DNA from: Lanius collurio
Lineage: Eukaryota > Chordata > Aves > Passeriformes > Laniidae
Length of the DNA: 64,000 nucleotides
NCBI GenBank assembly: GCA_020086605.1
Contig: JACBWW010000003.1
Location: 59,321,923-59,385,922, forward strand
Direction: 5' to 3'
Of this stretch, positions 11,708-25,818 are shown piece after piece. Under the pieces are notes generated by a model. It saw only the letters and a list, made by a program, of their open reading frames with translations, was not told the origin of the DNA and did not search any database. A program made the translations under genes and the position numbers. Positions within the stretch are counted from its first letter, which is position 1, and each line of letters opens with the position of its first letter.

Positions 11708-14294
11708 GTAAGTGATGCAGGACACATGACCTTTCTCTCAGATTTCTGCACATTTAAGCTTATTATTTAGCTTCAGTGTATAAAAATTCCATCTTCCAGC
11801 TGTGACCCCATTGCAAGGACCACAAATAGACAAGGCAAACAAGTATGTGCAAAGCAAAGAAAGGTGCCATTTAATATCCATCTTAGTAGAAAAGGAATAG
11901 CAATGCCTCAAAGATGTATAATTTAATTTCTTAATGGGGGACTTGTGGGCAATGTTGGAATTCAAATATATTTTGCCTCACTGGACAGTCTGGCCAGGAA
12001 ACCATTCTTTGTTTCTCACTCCTGGGCTTATGGTTTTATCATCTGAGTGGATGCATAACCTCAAAAGGTTTGGGCTTGCTACAGAATTTAAAATTCACTT
12101 TTGGCTGTTTTGGTAAAGAAAGGACCAACACCAAAATCCAAAAGCAGCCCTGTATTTTTCAAGCAGTAAGAAGTCATCATGTGTTTAAACAGAAGAGGAG
12201 TTATAAGAGATTGGGTTATTTCTGCAGGAGGAATCAAAACCACTCCTAGTCAAGGTGGACTTTGTTTTCTGTGCAGAAACAAAAGGTTCATTTCTTTGTT
12301 GGAAACATTAAATGGATTTGCCATTTGTCACACTCCTTTTGTGCAGATCTAGTTCTACTTTGTCAGGCTTTGATTTTGCATAACTGAAACAATAAAAAAA
12401 CAATTTCCTGCCTGGCTCTTCCCCCCTTTTGGGAGGACAGCCAATTACCTGGTCACAGAGACACAGCTCCAGAGCAGAGAGGCCCTGTTGGGATGTTGAC
12501 AGAACCAGGGAAAAAAATCTGAATTAGGAGTACTTTTTCCTGCTTTTACACTCCCTTATTTCTTGCAGAGTAAAGAAGGGCTGATAGCTGAGAGGAGAGG
12601 GGGGCACAAAGCATGGATATATATTGTCCAGGGAATGTGGTAGAATCATGATCCAGTTAAAGCTGTGTAGAGATTGATCAGATATTGTGGCAATACATTT
12701 TGTTTTACAGTGTTGATTCTTTAAGTATCTGAAATATGAACTCAATGTTGAGATTTTCAAGTCCTGCACTAGCCCTATGCCCACAGAACCATCCATGTCC
12801 TCCTCTCGTGGGACAGCCCTTGATAAAGGGAAGCTGGGAAGGGGTGGGCTGAGAGTCAAGCTCTGAGAGGAAGGGAACAACAGTCCTGATAAAGCAGTGG
12901 CAGCATCCTGATGCCAGGGGGAGTTGAGAGGCAGACAGGGCTAAGAGTGAAGACTAGAAGAAAGGTGGAATGAAGAGGAGACAGCAGAGGTGTAGAAACA
13001 CTTCCCTTTCTTGGAATTGTTTTCCGCTTGTTGGCAAAGAACCAACAAAAAATAAAGGCTGTTTCTCACATGATGGACAGAAGGATGATGAAGAGGAGCC
13101 TGGGGTATATGCAAAGTAGGGAGTGTTAGGAGAGACAGTGACATTTCCTTATGCATCAAGGGAGCTACAGATGTGTTTCCACCATAACACACGGCGAGGC
13201 ACAGATGTTTATGCAAATGGAGATATTTGCAGACAAAAATTTGTATCGGTTTTGCTGCTGAGTTGAAGGTCTGGGTACCAGGAAAAGGAATGAAAAGGTT
13301 CTGATGCTAAAAAGGAAAATGAGTGAAATCTGAAGGAGTGATTCACTGTAGGCAGTGGGATGTTAGCATGAAGCAGGGTCTTTGGTTTTATCCCACAGTC
13401 TTGTTTGAGGCAGGTACTTCAATCTCCATGTGTCATAACAGGCTAAGTTGATGTGTGAGCTGTTTGCTGCACAGCTTTGCTTATGAGAAATTTGATTTTG
13501 TATAGTCAGAGCTGCAGCTCAGTCAACAAGGAGCAGAGAGTAGTGAAAGAGTTATGGATAGCCCCAGTTCTTCACTGCTGTGAATGGGAAAACCTCAGAG
13601 TTCTTAGAAACATCTATTGGTTACATGCATGGGAAATATAAAGTGGAAGAAATTAACACAAAATCTGATCTGTCTTCAGCTTCTGTAGAGATTGTAATTT
13701 ATTATGTCTTAGTAGAAAATTTATAACTGATTCGACTAACCAAAGTTTTTTACAAAATATGAAGGCACAGTGGAAACTTCATTTTTATTATTTGTGATTA
13801 CAAAATATTTATGGGAAGTATTAGCAAATGAGAAGCTTTGTGTATGGAAATGGAGATGAAATTTTGTGTATAATGAATTCTTATTTGAACTTTGATTTGG
13901 AAAGTGTTGTGCTGAAAAATGCCTTGTTTCTAATTCGTGTTTTTGAAAAATTCCAGTTTTCTGGAAGCAGAGAATCTCATGCCTCTCCTAATGTGGAACC
14001 ACAAATATAAAAAGGGCCATAGAAAGAACACAAAACTACTGAAATGTTATTCATAACTGCATGTCAAAAAGTGTTTGTAAGAATGTTTATAAATACAAAA
14101 AATTAGGGAAGTCTAGTTCCCTGTATGAGTTCAAAAGGTTTAGACAGCAAAGCAGCCTTTGCATCTTTGCTCTTGGTGTGAAGATGCAACATCCAGATCC
14201 CAGAAATAGTGCTGGAAACACTGAGTGTCAACTTCATTTTAAACCTTCAAGTATAATTGTTTTCAGATGTTTCTGGGTTTTTTTCTGCTTTTAG
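11708..14294 (+). other. TG: TG intron
   Basis: Intron of about 2.6 kb. No repeat family was recognised, and open frames inside it lack any recognisable homology. The acceptor is tgcttttag. Confidence 0.85.
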
Positions 14295-14360
14295 CTGACT
14301 TGAAGAGCACCATTCCTAACCTGTGTCCACCTGTTAGTTTACCTCTCAGGCCAGAAAGTG
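14295..14360 (+). CDS. TG: thyroglobulin exon 10 of window (3b2 to 3a3)
   Basis: A 66-nt exon, phase 1. It reads (A)DLKSTIPNLCPPVSLPLRPE then S. Human has IAQNNAPSFCPLVVLPSLTEK. The single cysteine followed by P and the LPL(R/T) segment align. The donor is GTAAGT. Confidence 0.88.
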
Positions 14361-14378
14361 GTAAGTGTATTTATGTAT

Positions 14379-14450
14379 TAAGCAAAAAAAAACCCAAAAC
14401 AAACAAAAAGCCCAACCCCCCCAAAAACTGCAGTAAAATCCCCCCTCCTC
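14379..14450. repeat. A/C-rich low-complexity tract
   Basis: Runs of A and C (aaaaaaaacccaaaacaaac and following cccaacccccc) lie immediately downstream of a TG splice donor. Confidence 0.8.
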
Positions 14451-14529
14451 TATTTTGTACATACTGCTGAAAGACCATACCAAAATGAAATGTTTGTGTT
14501 CCCCATGAGGTTACTCATTTAGGTGTTTA

Positions 14530-14572
14530 CTTATTTTCCTTAACTGTGTGTGCTTATTTTCCTTAACTGTGT
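14530..14572. repeat. 20-bp direct repeat, period 23
   Basis: cttattttccttaactgtgt occurs exactly at 14530-14549 and again at 14553-14572. Confidence 0.9.
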
Positions 14573-16681
14573 ATAATTTAAATGAAAGAACTGTCATATC
14601 CACGATGCTGACCTAATTTCTCACACTCACTGCCACATGAGATCGGTGAGACAAAATATTTGGCGGGATTGATGAAGAAATTTATTTATAAGCGTGGATG
14701 TTGTATCACTTTCCAGATACAATGAATCTTACGGCATTCATGCATGGTTTTTAAAAAGTGGGTGGATCCTCTTAGTAAATGAAACTGAACTGCTGTATTT
14801 CAGGGCTTTGTGTCTGTAGCCCCCTAAAAATATTTGCAAATTGTCAGCAGCTGCATGCTGCCCTGGCATGTCCTTTCCAGCAATACACGGCATAGCTGTG
14901 AAATGCTACGTGTAACAGAAAATAAGAGGGGGGATGGGTTGTTAGAAAACTCAATTTAACCCTGCAGTTATACTGAAATTAAGAAATCACTTCCGTCTCT
15001 GCCCTTGATTTTCTGTTTGATCTGAACAAATATTTAATCTGTGTATATCTGTCTTTCCTTAAACCATATGCAACTGAGCATGCAGGAGACTTGATATTTG
15101 CAAAGATTTTAGATATTGAGTTCAGAATTTACTATGATCTGTTTCATCATCATGTCTATAACCACCAGTCATGATCAACTTCAGTCTACTTTTTAGTAGA
15201 ATTTGTACTTTTTAAATGATCATTTTAATGCAATAGAAGGAAAACTCCTTTCTTTGTAGGTAAATAGAAATATTTTTTGTGTGAAACACTTTGAGGAGCT
15301 GGTGGGGAAGGCCTGGTGTGCAGGTTGGGCAATTCAATTCCTTTGCAAGCTATTTTTCCCATGGGATGTGGAAAACAATTTCACTAAAGCTTTCTTCCTC
15401 CCAGATTGAAGCTTGGTAGTAATTTTGTCATTTTCCTTTTACATTTTTCTTGCTTGCTTAAATCTACGAAAACAGTGACCCAGCAGCACTTAAGAGAACC
15501 AGGAAATTAGGTCTTTCTGTCATTTGCTTTCAACTCTAAAGTCTGCCCAGAACAGTAGCCCCAGCAAGTAGGGTGCTCATCTTTAGTAACAACCCTGTTC
15601 CATCACACCTTTTTCCAGGTTACCTTTCCAAAGGCAGAGCAGCGAGGGATGTCTCTGGTTTGCAGAGATCTGGTTAATCAACCCCTGCAAGCTGAGCCTC
15701 CCACAAGGGTGCAGGATTCTGGATTAGAGTGGTTGTCCTGGGGAATGATAGCAATCAGAAGTAACTGAATTACAAAAAGCACATCTAGCTGGAAGTCAAA
15801 TTAGCTGGTTTCCTGGACACTTTGGGGCTCTGACACCAGTGGGTGGAGCAGCACATTCAGAATGAAACTGGACACCCTCTGTCCTTATGTTCTGCCTCAT
15901 TTTGATAGTAAAAGTTCCAGCCTGGTTATTTAGGTCAAATTGTTATCTGGGTTGTGTAGTCAGAGGTTCTAGAAAATTTTCAAAAACATTGCTTCCAAAC
16001 ACTCTATGATTGTATGTTGTATTAATATGTGCTATAGAAGATTACTTGTTCTAGAGCTGAGCATCACAGAAACGCTACCATTTACTGAATTTTGTACATT
16101 GTGGAAATGTTTCTACAGGAGGATAGAAAATTGCTGTGGCTGCTCTGTGGTAGCCACATGGCAAGTGTGAGAAAATGTCCCTATTTAAAGGGCACTGCCA
16201 TGAGTAGATAATGTATGTGTGTGCATGTAAGCATATCTGTACATGTGAAAAATACAAATCTTTTCATTGAAAGATCAGAAAAATCTTATATTTGCATACC
16301 TTGCCAGAAGGCTCTGTGAAATTGTGAAGTTGATGTGATGTCTTATCCAGAGCCTGGGTTAACTGAAGCATTATTAAGGCCTAAATGTCACTGACAGTTA
16401 ATGCACTGAGTGCCTCATTTCCTACGTAGCCAGTTTGCAATGCTCAGGACAAAGTGCCCTGCACTTTGCTTCCTCCCATTTGCAGTCAGGATGCTGCTCC
16501 AGTCAAAATCTATGGTGTTTGCAGCCCCAGCGTGTTGTGAAGAAACCCAGATGAGCAGACTTACTTTCAGCCTGGTGGGAAGTAGGTGTTTTGCCTGTTT
16601 TACTCATTGTTCTTCTTGACAGAGAGGGTAGAGGTGTTGTAGGACCTTAAAACAACAGAAAGATCTCAAAAAGAAACCTTT

Positions 16682-16720
16682 CTACAAGTACATGGGTAGC
16701 AAAAGCTACAAGTACATGGG
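16682..16720. repeat. 15-bp direct repeat, period 24
   Basis: ctacaagtacatggg occurs at 16682-16696 and again at 16706-16720. Confidence 0.9.
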
Positions 16721-19700
16721 AAGGGAAAACATGGGTCTGCTGCTGAATGGGGCAGGAGACCTGATGGCAAAGGAGCTGGAACAGGACAAGGTGTCTTCTT
16801 CACTTCAGTCTTTCCTGGCAAGTCCAACCTTCAGGCTCTTCAAACGAGGGGACAGACTGCAGCAAGGAAGATTTAGCCTTAGAGAGGGAGGATCAGGTCA
16901 GAGAACAAGCTGGGCATACAAATCCAGGAATGCAAAGGGAGCTGGTTAATGTCATTCTGAGGCTACTCTCAAATGACTTTGAAGATGATGGGGGAGATTT
17001 TTGTTTTCCTTCTGTTCCACTACTCATTGAGCAGTAATCATCATAAAATGTCTAGACCTTTGAATCTGCAATAGCACAAGTAATTTTCAAGAGTGACTTC
17101 TTTTCATGCCTTGTCATAGAGGAGGCTGCAACCACCAAGGAGATGCAAAAAAAGACCTTTCCCTGTGTAAGGCTAATCTTGGGAGAGACTCAGCAAGAGA
17201 GGAGGGTCAAGGTTCTTCTTGGTTTTGCCTTGTACTGGATTGTTCATCCAGCAGCCCAGTTCAGGCCTGTGGTTTCTCTCAAAAGCCCGAGGCTCCAGTG
17301 GGCTTTTCCCAAATTATTGCTCCTACAAACAGCACTATTGTGTTTCCAACACCCTCTAGATACCCCATTAGCCTGTGAAAAAGAGGATTTAAGGGCTCTG
17401 TAGTGCCTGCAGGTCACTGCTCTCTAGCAGGAGGGAGGTGAACTGCACAGTGTCTTCTACCTGAATTCCTGTTGATTTGTTGTTGCTTCAGCAAGTTCTG
17501 CCTACTTGTGAAAGCCTTTCTGATACAAGGCTAAAGTCTCCAAGTCATCCCATCACCAGGCTGTGTGTCCAGCTGAAAGCATGATTTTCATCTTCAGCTG
17601 GATGAATTTACTTCTACATCTATTGCATGGAGCAGAGCATGTTCCTGCTGGTCTGTTGTGATTTCCACATAGTTTCTGTGATCTCAGAAAGGATGATGGA
17701 AAAATTGACAGCTTGAACTGACTGGGGAAGTCCAACTGGTTACATTTGGAGCATTTTTTTCCCCTGAAGAAGTTAATGTGCTGTGATGACGCTGAGTATG
17801 GAACCATCTGTAGCGAGTGTCAGGTACAATCTGTACCTTCAACAATGGGGAAACATCTATTATTTTAAGACTGCTCATGCTGAAAATGCTCATATTTCAT
17901 CCTGCAGTCTTGGTTTACTTAGGCTGGTATTTAAATAACAACTCTGCTCAGCTGTGTGAACATGGTGGAATGTTTTATAAAGAGAAAACAGCCAGGTCTC
18001 ATAATTAGGTTTGAGATGGGACTTCCTGAAGCCAGCTGTAAGCTAGGGGAGATAAGAAAATGAGTTTTTAAATTATATATTTTGTATTGTTATTTTTCAA
18101 ATATGCAATGATGTTATTCAAACAGCTTATGCACAAGGTTTTGAGTTAGGGTAATTTTTATGCGTTTATAAATTAGTCTGAAAGAAGCAAAACATCCATG
18201 AGACATATTGCCTGAATTTATAGAAGGAATACTTGTGCTTAAAGCAGACTGGAGAGCCTGAAAATACTCCAGTGAATGAGGGAAGGGTGACACTGATGAC
18301 TTTTAACTTTGTTATGAGATTTATGAATTGTATACAGTAATTATTCCAATTTTAATGAGCGTTTTCATCTCCAGTTCTAACTAGGACACGTCTATCTGTC
18401 TTAGATTTGACAACTGTTAGGAGACAGTGGCCCTTAAAGGGTGGTCCCTGCATGGCACTGTGGATTGCATACAGATCATCTGGGCTCTGTTCCCACTCCA
18501 TACAAATTAAGTAATTAGTTGAGAAACCCCCGAGGCACGTGGATGTAATGATCTGTTAGGCCCTTCCTGTTCCTGCCTCCTGTGAGCCCCTGATGATTTA
18601 CAGTCATTCCCTTGAAGCAGGACCGAGCAGAGCAGTGGCTACAGGATATTCCAACAAGGCAATAAATTTCCCATGGGGCTATGCCTGCACATGGGGTATT
18701 TCCATTCTCAAGAGAGATGCTGATGGTAGTGCTGATGCAGCCGACTTTGGTGATTAATAGTACCATCTATCTTGCTGTTTTCCCACAATGTTGAGTATTT
18801 GTCAGAGACATCCTTGGCGTGAAACAAAGACAGCCTTTTTTTAATCCATTTTTGGGAACTGATCTCCCATGCTCCCACATAGCAAAGTGGATCTCTGGCA
18901 TGGAATTACTCTATCTTTGGTCTTAAGTTTGATTTTTATTGTTTGTAAATATGGGGATTTTAGCCTTCTGGAAACAGCTTATTTTAAACCTGGATAAATA
19001 TCTAGTACATTTTTAATATCCCCTTACTTTATCATTTGCTATAATTGGCACCCCTAAAGGAGGCAGAAAGCTTGTATTTAGCAGGAACATAGAGAGATTG
19101 CTCCCTGCTAAAGGCCATAAATACACAGTTGTTATTTTTGAGACTTGTCTGAGGTGTGATTACAGTTATTATGCAGCAGTTTAGAGAAAATACTCATTTT
19201 GAATTATACAAATCTCAGTGGATCAACAAAAACAAATAGTTATATTTTAGGGAGACTATATTTTCTGCAGGTCACTGTGAGTTTGTGATTTGCTGTCTTT
19301 GAAGATCGTTGATGTACAGACAGGTTAGCAGTCTTTATTGAAAAAACCTCTGAACACTGGGAATATAAAGCAACAAGTTCAGTCTCTAAGCGTGTTTTGG
19401 GCTTGAGTCAGGGCTACTAATATGGCTCACAGATTTCAGAATTAAGATCAGAATTTGTATTTCAAACATAAATCAGGCATACTGAACCCAGAGGTCTGAT
19501 TTATCTACCTCCTTAACCTCATATCACCATCCTCAACTTCACAAATTTTCTTCTAAATTTAACTTGTTATTTTACTGCAATTCTGTGTCTCTGTTTCCTT
19601 ATAACAGGTGTTAAATTTTGCAGCAAACTCAGAACTGATGCCTCGTTTCGTCCACTGAAGTCAGTGTTGAAGCTTTTGTTGACTTTATGACAAGGATTTT

Positions 19701-20424
19701 ATAATCTCATTGCCTGTGAAAGTGGGAGGCTGAACTCTTGTGTCTCCAGGAAATCTATTCCAGTCTTGTGATCTTGTGACTGGAGAGGGAACAGAGTAAG
19801 GCCAGCATGAGTCTTTTTGCAAATCCAGTCTTAACCTTGCCTACCCAAACTAGAACATCTGGAAGAGAGAGGTTTTCTGTATGGGACATCTGTAATTTTG
19901 CAATAAGACTTACGGAGATGGCTGGATTCAGAGGGCTGTAATTATCCAATGAAAGCCTTTGCCAAAATGTGGGTTGGAAGGTCAGAGCTTAACCTAAATA
20001 TAAATCAGAAATGTCTTCCAGCCTATCAGGTGCACTGTGCATTGCCAGCAGCACAGGGCCACTCTGTGAGAGCAGTTTCTGTATGAGACAAGTTTAGATC
20101 AGCAGTGGAAAGTTGTGTTTTGCTCATGGAATGAAGTGGGTGTGCATGGCTGTGGGCGTTGCTGGATCTGCTTCCAGGAGAAGGGAAGAAGCAACCAATA
20201 TCCAAAATCTGTTTAGCAGCTCACTGCTGGCTGCCAATGTCCACAGTGGTGTCATGCACGGCTCTGGATTAAAGAGTTCTGCTCTGTTGTTAAAATAAGC
20301 ATTAATGTTTCTGTGTCTCTCTGCATCTGAGGTCAGCTGGACAGAAAAAGGGAAATTAAAAAAATTGGGAGTCTCAGGATTTAAATCTGATCTGAGATTA
20401 TGAATGGTTCATCCAGGACTGAGA

Positions 20425-20475
20425 ATAAAAAAACCCAACATAAACCCCAACCCAACCCAAAGAACAACCCCATGT
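20425..20475. repeat. A/C-rich low-complexity tract
   Basis: Repeated cccaac/aaccc-type units inside the long TG intron. No coding signal. Confidence 0.75.
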
Positions 20476-22674
20476 GGGAAGTGGCAAGGGTCACTTCTGT
20501 GAGATTTGGGGAAATAATAATCAGGTTAGATAAGAATGTACGATCTGTGGATGTTTGCATCATGAGTGGTCACTCCTCTGTGCCTCACATGAGCTGCAAA
20601 GTGCACAGTGAGTCTATATGTATATAAAATATATGCTCCTGATTTGACTCTCCCACATAAAGGGATGAAATAAATATCTTCTAATGTAGAACTAGAAAGT
20701 TTAGCTTGTGAAATAGGTATAGGAGGCAAAATTCAGATGTCAGAGGTATAAATACAAAAAGTTTATTGTGCCTTTGTGGACGTTTTGAATTTCCTTCCTG
20801 ACAGAGCAAGGACCCCTCTGAATGTTTGGCCAGTGGGGAATGGAGGCACATGAGGAAGGTGAGGCTTGCCCAAGGTCACTCAGTGAGTCAGGGAAACTGT
20901 GAGAAAAGTCTGGGGAAATATCTTCCAAAACCACTGATGCACCCAGACTTTTTGTGTTACAGTGGAATCCAGACAAGGCTCTCTTTTGAAAGAACCACAG
21001 ATGGTAATTCAAAGCTTTGTCTTAACCCAGAAATTTTGCTTGTTCCTGTAGGACCTCAGCTGCTGGTACTGTACACAGCACAGGATAGCAACATTGCACT
21101 TGGGTAAAAGCAGCCTTTGAGTCCTATTGATAAAAGACATGTTTTCTTGTTCACATCTTCAGAAAAAAAACCCCTCAAATTGAAAACATAAATTGGTAAA
21201 ATTCAGTCCCTAAAAGAAAGACCTGGGGGATCTAGTAATGTGGGCAGAAAATCTTGGGAGAGGATGTAATGGTTAATTTCCCATCACTTAAAATTTATGT
21301 CTGTTTTTTAAGTGTCTTTCTAAATAAATGCCACAAACTGTCACCTTAGATGTAAATATAGTCATTTCCACATGACTAAAATTACTCTCTTCCTCTAAAA
21401 TAATTGAATAGTCGGTTCTTAAGGGGAAAAAAAATCCAATGCAGTCAGTCTGTTACACAAGTCAGGCAGTGACTGCAGGGCCATTGCTCCTGATTAATTC
21501 AGATCTCCTCTGAACGCAGTGCTGGTGGTGACTTTGCCTCTCTGTGATTCAAGTAAACTTGTGGTGTTAACATGAAACAGTGCAACACCAAATTAACCTT
21601 CATTTCTACTTAGCTGGGGGCCTTCAGCTTCCTTCTTTTAGAAGAGTTGCTCACAAGTATAACAGGAATGGAATGATTTTGAGGTGGCTGTAGAGGACCC
21701 ACAGGACCTCTGCTGCTTTCTTGCCTCCAACTCAAAACCTGACCTTTGGGAAGTTCTGTGGAATACAGTAGCTCAGTTCATCACTCCCTGAGATGTTTTC
21801 TTTAGCGAGGGGGATGGCAAAGGAACCAAGCCCTAAGGCAACAGCCTTGGCAGTGGTGGTAGCACATCAGGATGTTTCAGCTTGTCCTTTGTGAGATAAT
21901 TCATGTTGAGGCTTACACTTCCTAGTGAAGGATGTACCTTGCAAAAGCAAAGAGTTTTTGTGTCATGTAGAGCCCTGAATTGTGGCAGTTACTCTGTGTT
22001 GTCATGAATTATACAATAATTATGAAATCTAAGTTAGTCACAGCTATTCCCTGCCTATTTGCTCAAGGAAGGATGCAGCCTTTTCTGTGGGGTGTTTTGG
22101 GTCTTGGGTTCTCATGCACTGGGCAAATGTGTCAACACCAGGAGTTTCAAGTTGATTGTATGGACTCCAGACCTCAGCCTCAGTCTGATGCTGAGTGCTA
22201 TGGTCAAACTGTCTTTCTGTGAGAGGGGGAGAAAAGAAACTTTGGACATCTTTGCCAGCCACTGATTTCTCAGTAGACTAAAAGAAATATTTAATGAAAT
22301 GACAGGTCATGACTTTTGCATCTGTGTGGGTCAATGAACTCAAGGTCAAGATCTGCTCACTAGGAATAGCAGAGGAACTGCTGATTTTGCTCTGTCCTCA
22401 CCCTACAATTACATGGAGAGTTTAACACCAACCTAATGTTTATGACTCAGTGGCCACAGCAGGGCCTTTTGGTTTTAAAACATATTGAATTGCTGAAAGA
22501 AACTAAAATAATTAAAGGCTCCTTCTATCCCAAACCTTCTTTTTTGTCTTCTGTGTCCAAATTTGAGAGTTCTCAGGTATTTTTATCTGTTTATGTATGT
22601 GAAAAAAATGTTTGTGGTATATTTTTTAAAATATATTATAGGACAAAAGGACAATTCTAGAGGAATACCAGAGT

Positions 22675-22800
22675 TAGTACATATGTGTATATGCATGCTC
22701 ACACAGGTATATGCATGTAAAATGTATATATGGGAATATACATGTATGTAATAGACATGATTATAGTTATACACATGTACATATTTGTGTATATATGCCT
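22675..22800. repeat. alternating purine-pyrimidine (TG/TA/CA) tract
   Basis: Degenerate microsatellite-like sequence made of gtatat, gcatgc and acacatgtac units. Confidence 0.7.
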
Positions 22801-23306
22801 ATTAAATGAAATGAAATCCTAATTATGCAGAAGTTACATGACATTAAAACTGTTCATAGAATTGAACTATAATTCTGTCCACCAAATCAAATTGAAATGA
22901 TCAAATTAACCTCCATTTGCTTTCCAAGAAGTTAGTGGCTGTACCTGTTCAGGGACTTGTGTGCAAGCATTATGACCCATGCCTTTTAATGCAATTAGGC
23001 ATGGTCAGTAACCTTTTATTTAAATCAGTTGGATTTACATTCAAATCTGGATGAAACTGCTCTGTATTTGCCAATTTCTTTACTAAATACCTTTGTAAAC
23101 CACGTAATATGCGACCTCTGAATATGAGAATAGATGTCCAAGTCAGTCAGAGACCTTTGAATATTTAATTTATTCTCAGTTGTTGCAGAGTAAAATGACA
23201 ATTGTTCACTGGGGATCTTCCCAATGCTTTTAACTCTATATTAGCTTCCTCTGAAGTTTTTGTTGCTTCTTCTAGCCATGTTATTTTTCTATGGTTCATT
23301 TTACAG

Positions 23307-23441
23307 AGTATGTGGATGCATGGCAACCCTTAAATGTGTCATCTGTTCTCATGGATTCATCCATCTCAAACTTTGAAGTTATGCATGTTAGTAGAGATAT
23401 TTCCAATGACTTCTCTGCTGCCAGAGATTTTTGCCTATCTG
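23307..23441 (+). CDS. TG: thyroglobulin exon 11 of window (repeat 3a3)
   Basis: A 135-nt exon, phase 1. It reads (E)YVDAWQPLNVSSVLMDSSIS, then NFEVMHVSRDISNDFSAARD, then FCLS. Human has LDSWQSLALSSVVVDPSIRH, FDVAHVS and FSAVRDLCLS. It carries an NVS sequon and the first 3a cysteine. Acceptor ttttacag, donor GTAAGA. Confidence 0.95.
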
Positions 23442-24314
23442 GTAAGAAATGGTCATTCACAGCTTTACAGAAAATACTGACTTGTGAGTTTGAAAAACCA
23501 AGAACAGCTTTCCCACTTCTGACATAGATATACTGATTTTACTTGTTTTTAAAGACTATTCCACTGTTTCTTAATCTTAGAGAGGGGACCTGAAGTAGTT
23601 TGTAAAGAAAGATACAATAGTTTTAAAATGCCATACAGTGATTAGGTAATTTTGACACCTCTCGGCCACAGAGATTTTTTACTTCTCCAGGCATTGTACA
23701 ATATTGTAGTGAATAATTAAATCAGTGATGTCTTGTTTTTCTAAAGCACAATTAAGGGAAGCTCATCAAATGAGACAGATGAGAAACCCACCTGCCATTA
23801 CCTAAAGCAACCTGTGGCAGTGGTGTGTGAGGCAGGGTTCACTGAGGAAGCAGGGCTTGAGCTGCAGTAACAGCAAAGAGAAGTGCTTTTATCTACAGCC
23901 TGACTAGACAGCAAAGAATCCTTTAATTTCACATGACTGAGAACTCCTCAATGCCACAGAGTGGTAGAAATAAGGAAAAGTTCTCACTTACTCACTGGGG
24001 ACTGTTGGAATGCAGATGAGATTATCAGCACTTTACTAGATGATGTTCTTCTCCTTCTAAAACCTGTGATAATAGTTCTTTGGCTGTATTATTCCGTTTA
24101 AAAACCAATATAGCCTTCTCTCCTTTGGCTATTTTGGAGATTGTTCTGGGATTTGAGGACATTTATGTCCAATTATTCAGCTTTAGAACTGCACCGTATC
24201 CTTGTGGCTTCACCTGTTGTAAAACCTTTCTTTTATGAATGGTGTAACAATGTCATACAAAATACTGTGAGAATACATTTTACTTGCTCTTGTTCTTCAT
24301 GTTTCATTTCACAG
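23442..24314 (+). other. TG: TG intron
   Basis: Intron of 873 bp with nothing recognisable. Acceptor atttcacag. Confidence 0.85.
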
Positions 24315-24479
24315 CTTGTTCAAAGAACCAGTCATGTACAGTGGTGACACTGGAAACCCAGCCTTCAGCCATAAGGTGCCTTTTCTACCCTGACACACAG
24401 ATATGCACACATGGCCTGCAAGGGCACAGCTGCTGGGTTTTGCTCAAAGAACCTGCTACCTATATCTATAGGAGACAAG
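24315..24479 (+). CDS. TG: thyroglobulin exon 12 of window (3a3)
   Basis: A 165-nt exon, phase 1. It reads (A)CSKNQSCTVVTLETQPSAIR, then CLFYPDTQICTHGLQGHSC, and ends EPATYIYRRQ. Human has CSQHEACLITTLQTQPGAVR, CMFYADTQSCTHSLQGQNC and EEATHIYRKPG. It completes the six-cysteine 3a set and has an NQS sequon. This is the last type-3 repeat before ChEL. Confidence 0.95.
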
Positions 24480-25595
24480 GTAAGAACAGGCTGTGGAGGA
24501 AGGACCTCATCTGTGGTGGCCTGTGCACAATTCTTGTGAATGGAGAGTGAGGAACTTCTCCCTAGACATAAAGCAATGTGGATGTCTCCTAGACACTTGT
24601 CCACAGCTGTTTCAGTGGAGTTACAGCCAGGAGGATGGGAAAAAGGTCCCCAAATACCGTTTTAACAATGCATGAATCATAGTGTTGCCCTCTAGTGTTG
24701 AAGCAGACATAAAGGAGGAGGGCAAGTTTATGAAAAACGTTTTAGAAAGTGCAGAATAGTAAAACCAAACGACAGTAATAAAAATCCACCTCCTTCCTTT
24801 TCATCTGCAGAAGATGCTTTGATATGCTCTTCCTTTTAAGCTCAGACAATAACACTAGGAATGTTGAGAAGCCACTGTCAACTGAAAGTGTTAAGGACAA
24901 CCTCTTGAGAAAACAAAAAAACCACACATCCTTGCTACCTAAACAAGGTGAAATAATATTTTTAAAAAGTGAAAATTATTTAAGAGAGAAGAAGGAGTCA
25001 TATATACAGTGGGAATAAGTAAAAATTCTCTTGTTTGGTTACATACTTGTTTGAAATTATAAGTTTTGTTGGGTTTATTCCCCTTGATTTTTAAAGAGAC
25101 TGCTTTTGTTTTATGTAATACTGATTATTTAATTTATTAGAGATAATTAGAACCCAAGTAACAATGAGGGGGAAGGGAAGAAAATCTTCCTTTTCTTTTC
25201 ACTGAAATTCTGTGAAGTCAAAGAGAACCTTCTAGGTTGAAAATCAACAAGAGAAAGAGGGGTTTATCATTGCCAAGTTAAAGAAAATCACAAACTGAGA
25301 CTTAAAAGCTAGATGTATGTATTTATTGTTCTGTACAGGTTTGGTTTTAGTCCCATGACTTAGAATTTTGTTCTTGCCGATGAAATACATTGTTTTAGGA
25401 GAGAAAGAGCAGGAGGTATCACTCAGCTGTTTTTAAATGAATTTTAATAGGAGAACTTACACAGATTTATCTATGTTTCATTTAAAGAAGTGGACACTTA
25501 ACAGTTTAAAACTATGGGAAATTGATCTAATTTGCATTTCTGAAATGGTACTAACTTGGAAAAAAATTTTTTTTCCTTTGTTTCCCCTATGACAG
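24480..25595 (+). other. TG: TG intron
   Basis: Intron of 1,116 bp between the last type-3 exon and the first ChEL exon. No recognised element. Acceptor ctatgacag. Confidence 0.85.
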
Positions 25596-25818
25596 GTTTA
25601 CTCCTGCCCATTTCTGAATCAGATTCAACCCCAACCGTGTACATCCCATCCCATGGACTTCTGATGGGCAAATCCCAGGTGATCCATGTGGGACCAGAAT
25701 GGAGAAACATCAGCCAGTTCCTGGGGGTCCCTTACGCTGCCCCTCCCACTGGAGAGAGGCGCTTCCGTCCCCCAGAGCCCTTTGCTCGGGTGGAAACCTG
25801 GGATGCCACCGTGGCTCG
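25596..25818 (+). CDS. TG: thyroglobulin exon 13 of window (linker and ChEL start)
   Basis: A 223-nt exon, phase 1 start, phase 2 end (GCTCG|GTAAGG). A short linker ([20 protein letters not shown]) leads into the ChEL domain: LLMGKSQVI, then [20 protein letters not shown]. The (F/L)GVPYA.PP...RF..P block is the hallmark of the carboxylesterase/cholinesterase fold. In TG this domain is not an enzyme. It acts in folding, homodimerisation and transit through the ER. The exon is GC-richer than the surrounding introns. Confidence 0.96.

Larger units (their letters stand above)
14361..23306 (+). other. TG: long TG intron (about 8.9 kb)
   Basis: It begins with an A/C-rich tract (14379-14450). It contains short direct repeats at 14530-14572 and 16682-16720, a second A/C-rich tract at 20425-20475 and alternating purine-pyrimidine sequence at 22675-22800. 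No CR1 was recognised. A slightly GC-richer stretch at 16690-17410 has open frames without recognisable homology. Confidence 0.8.
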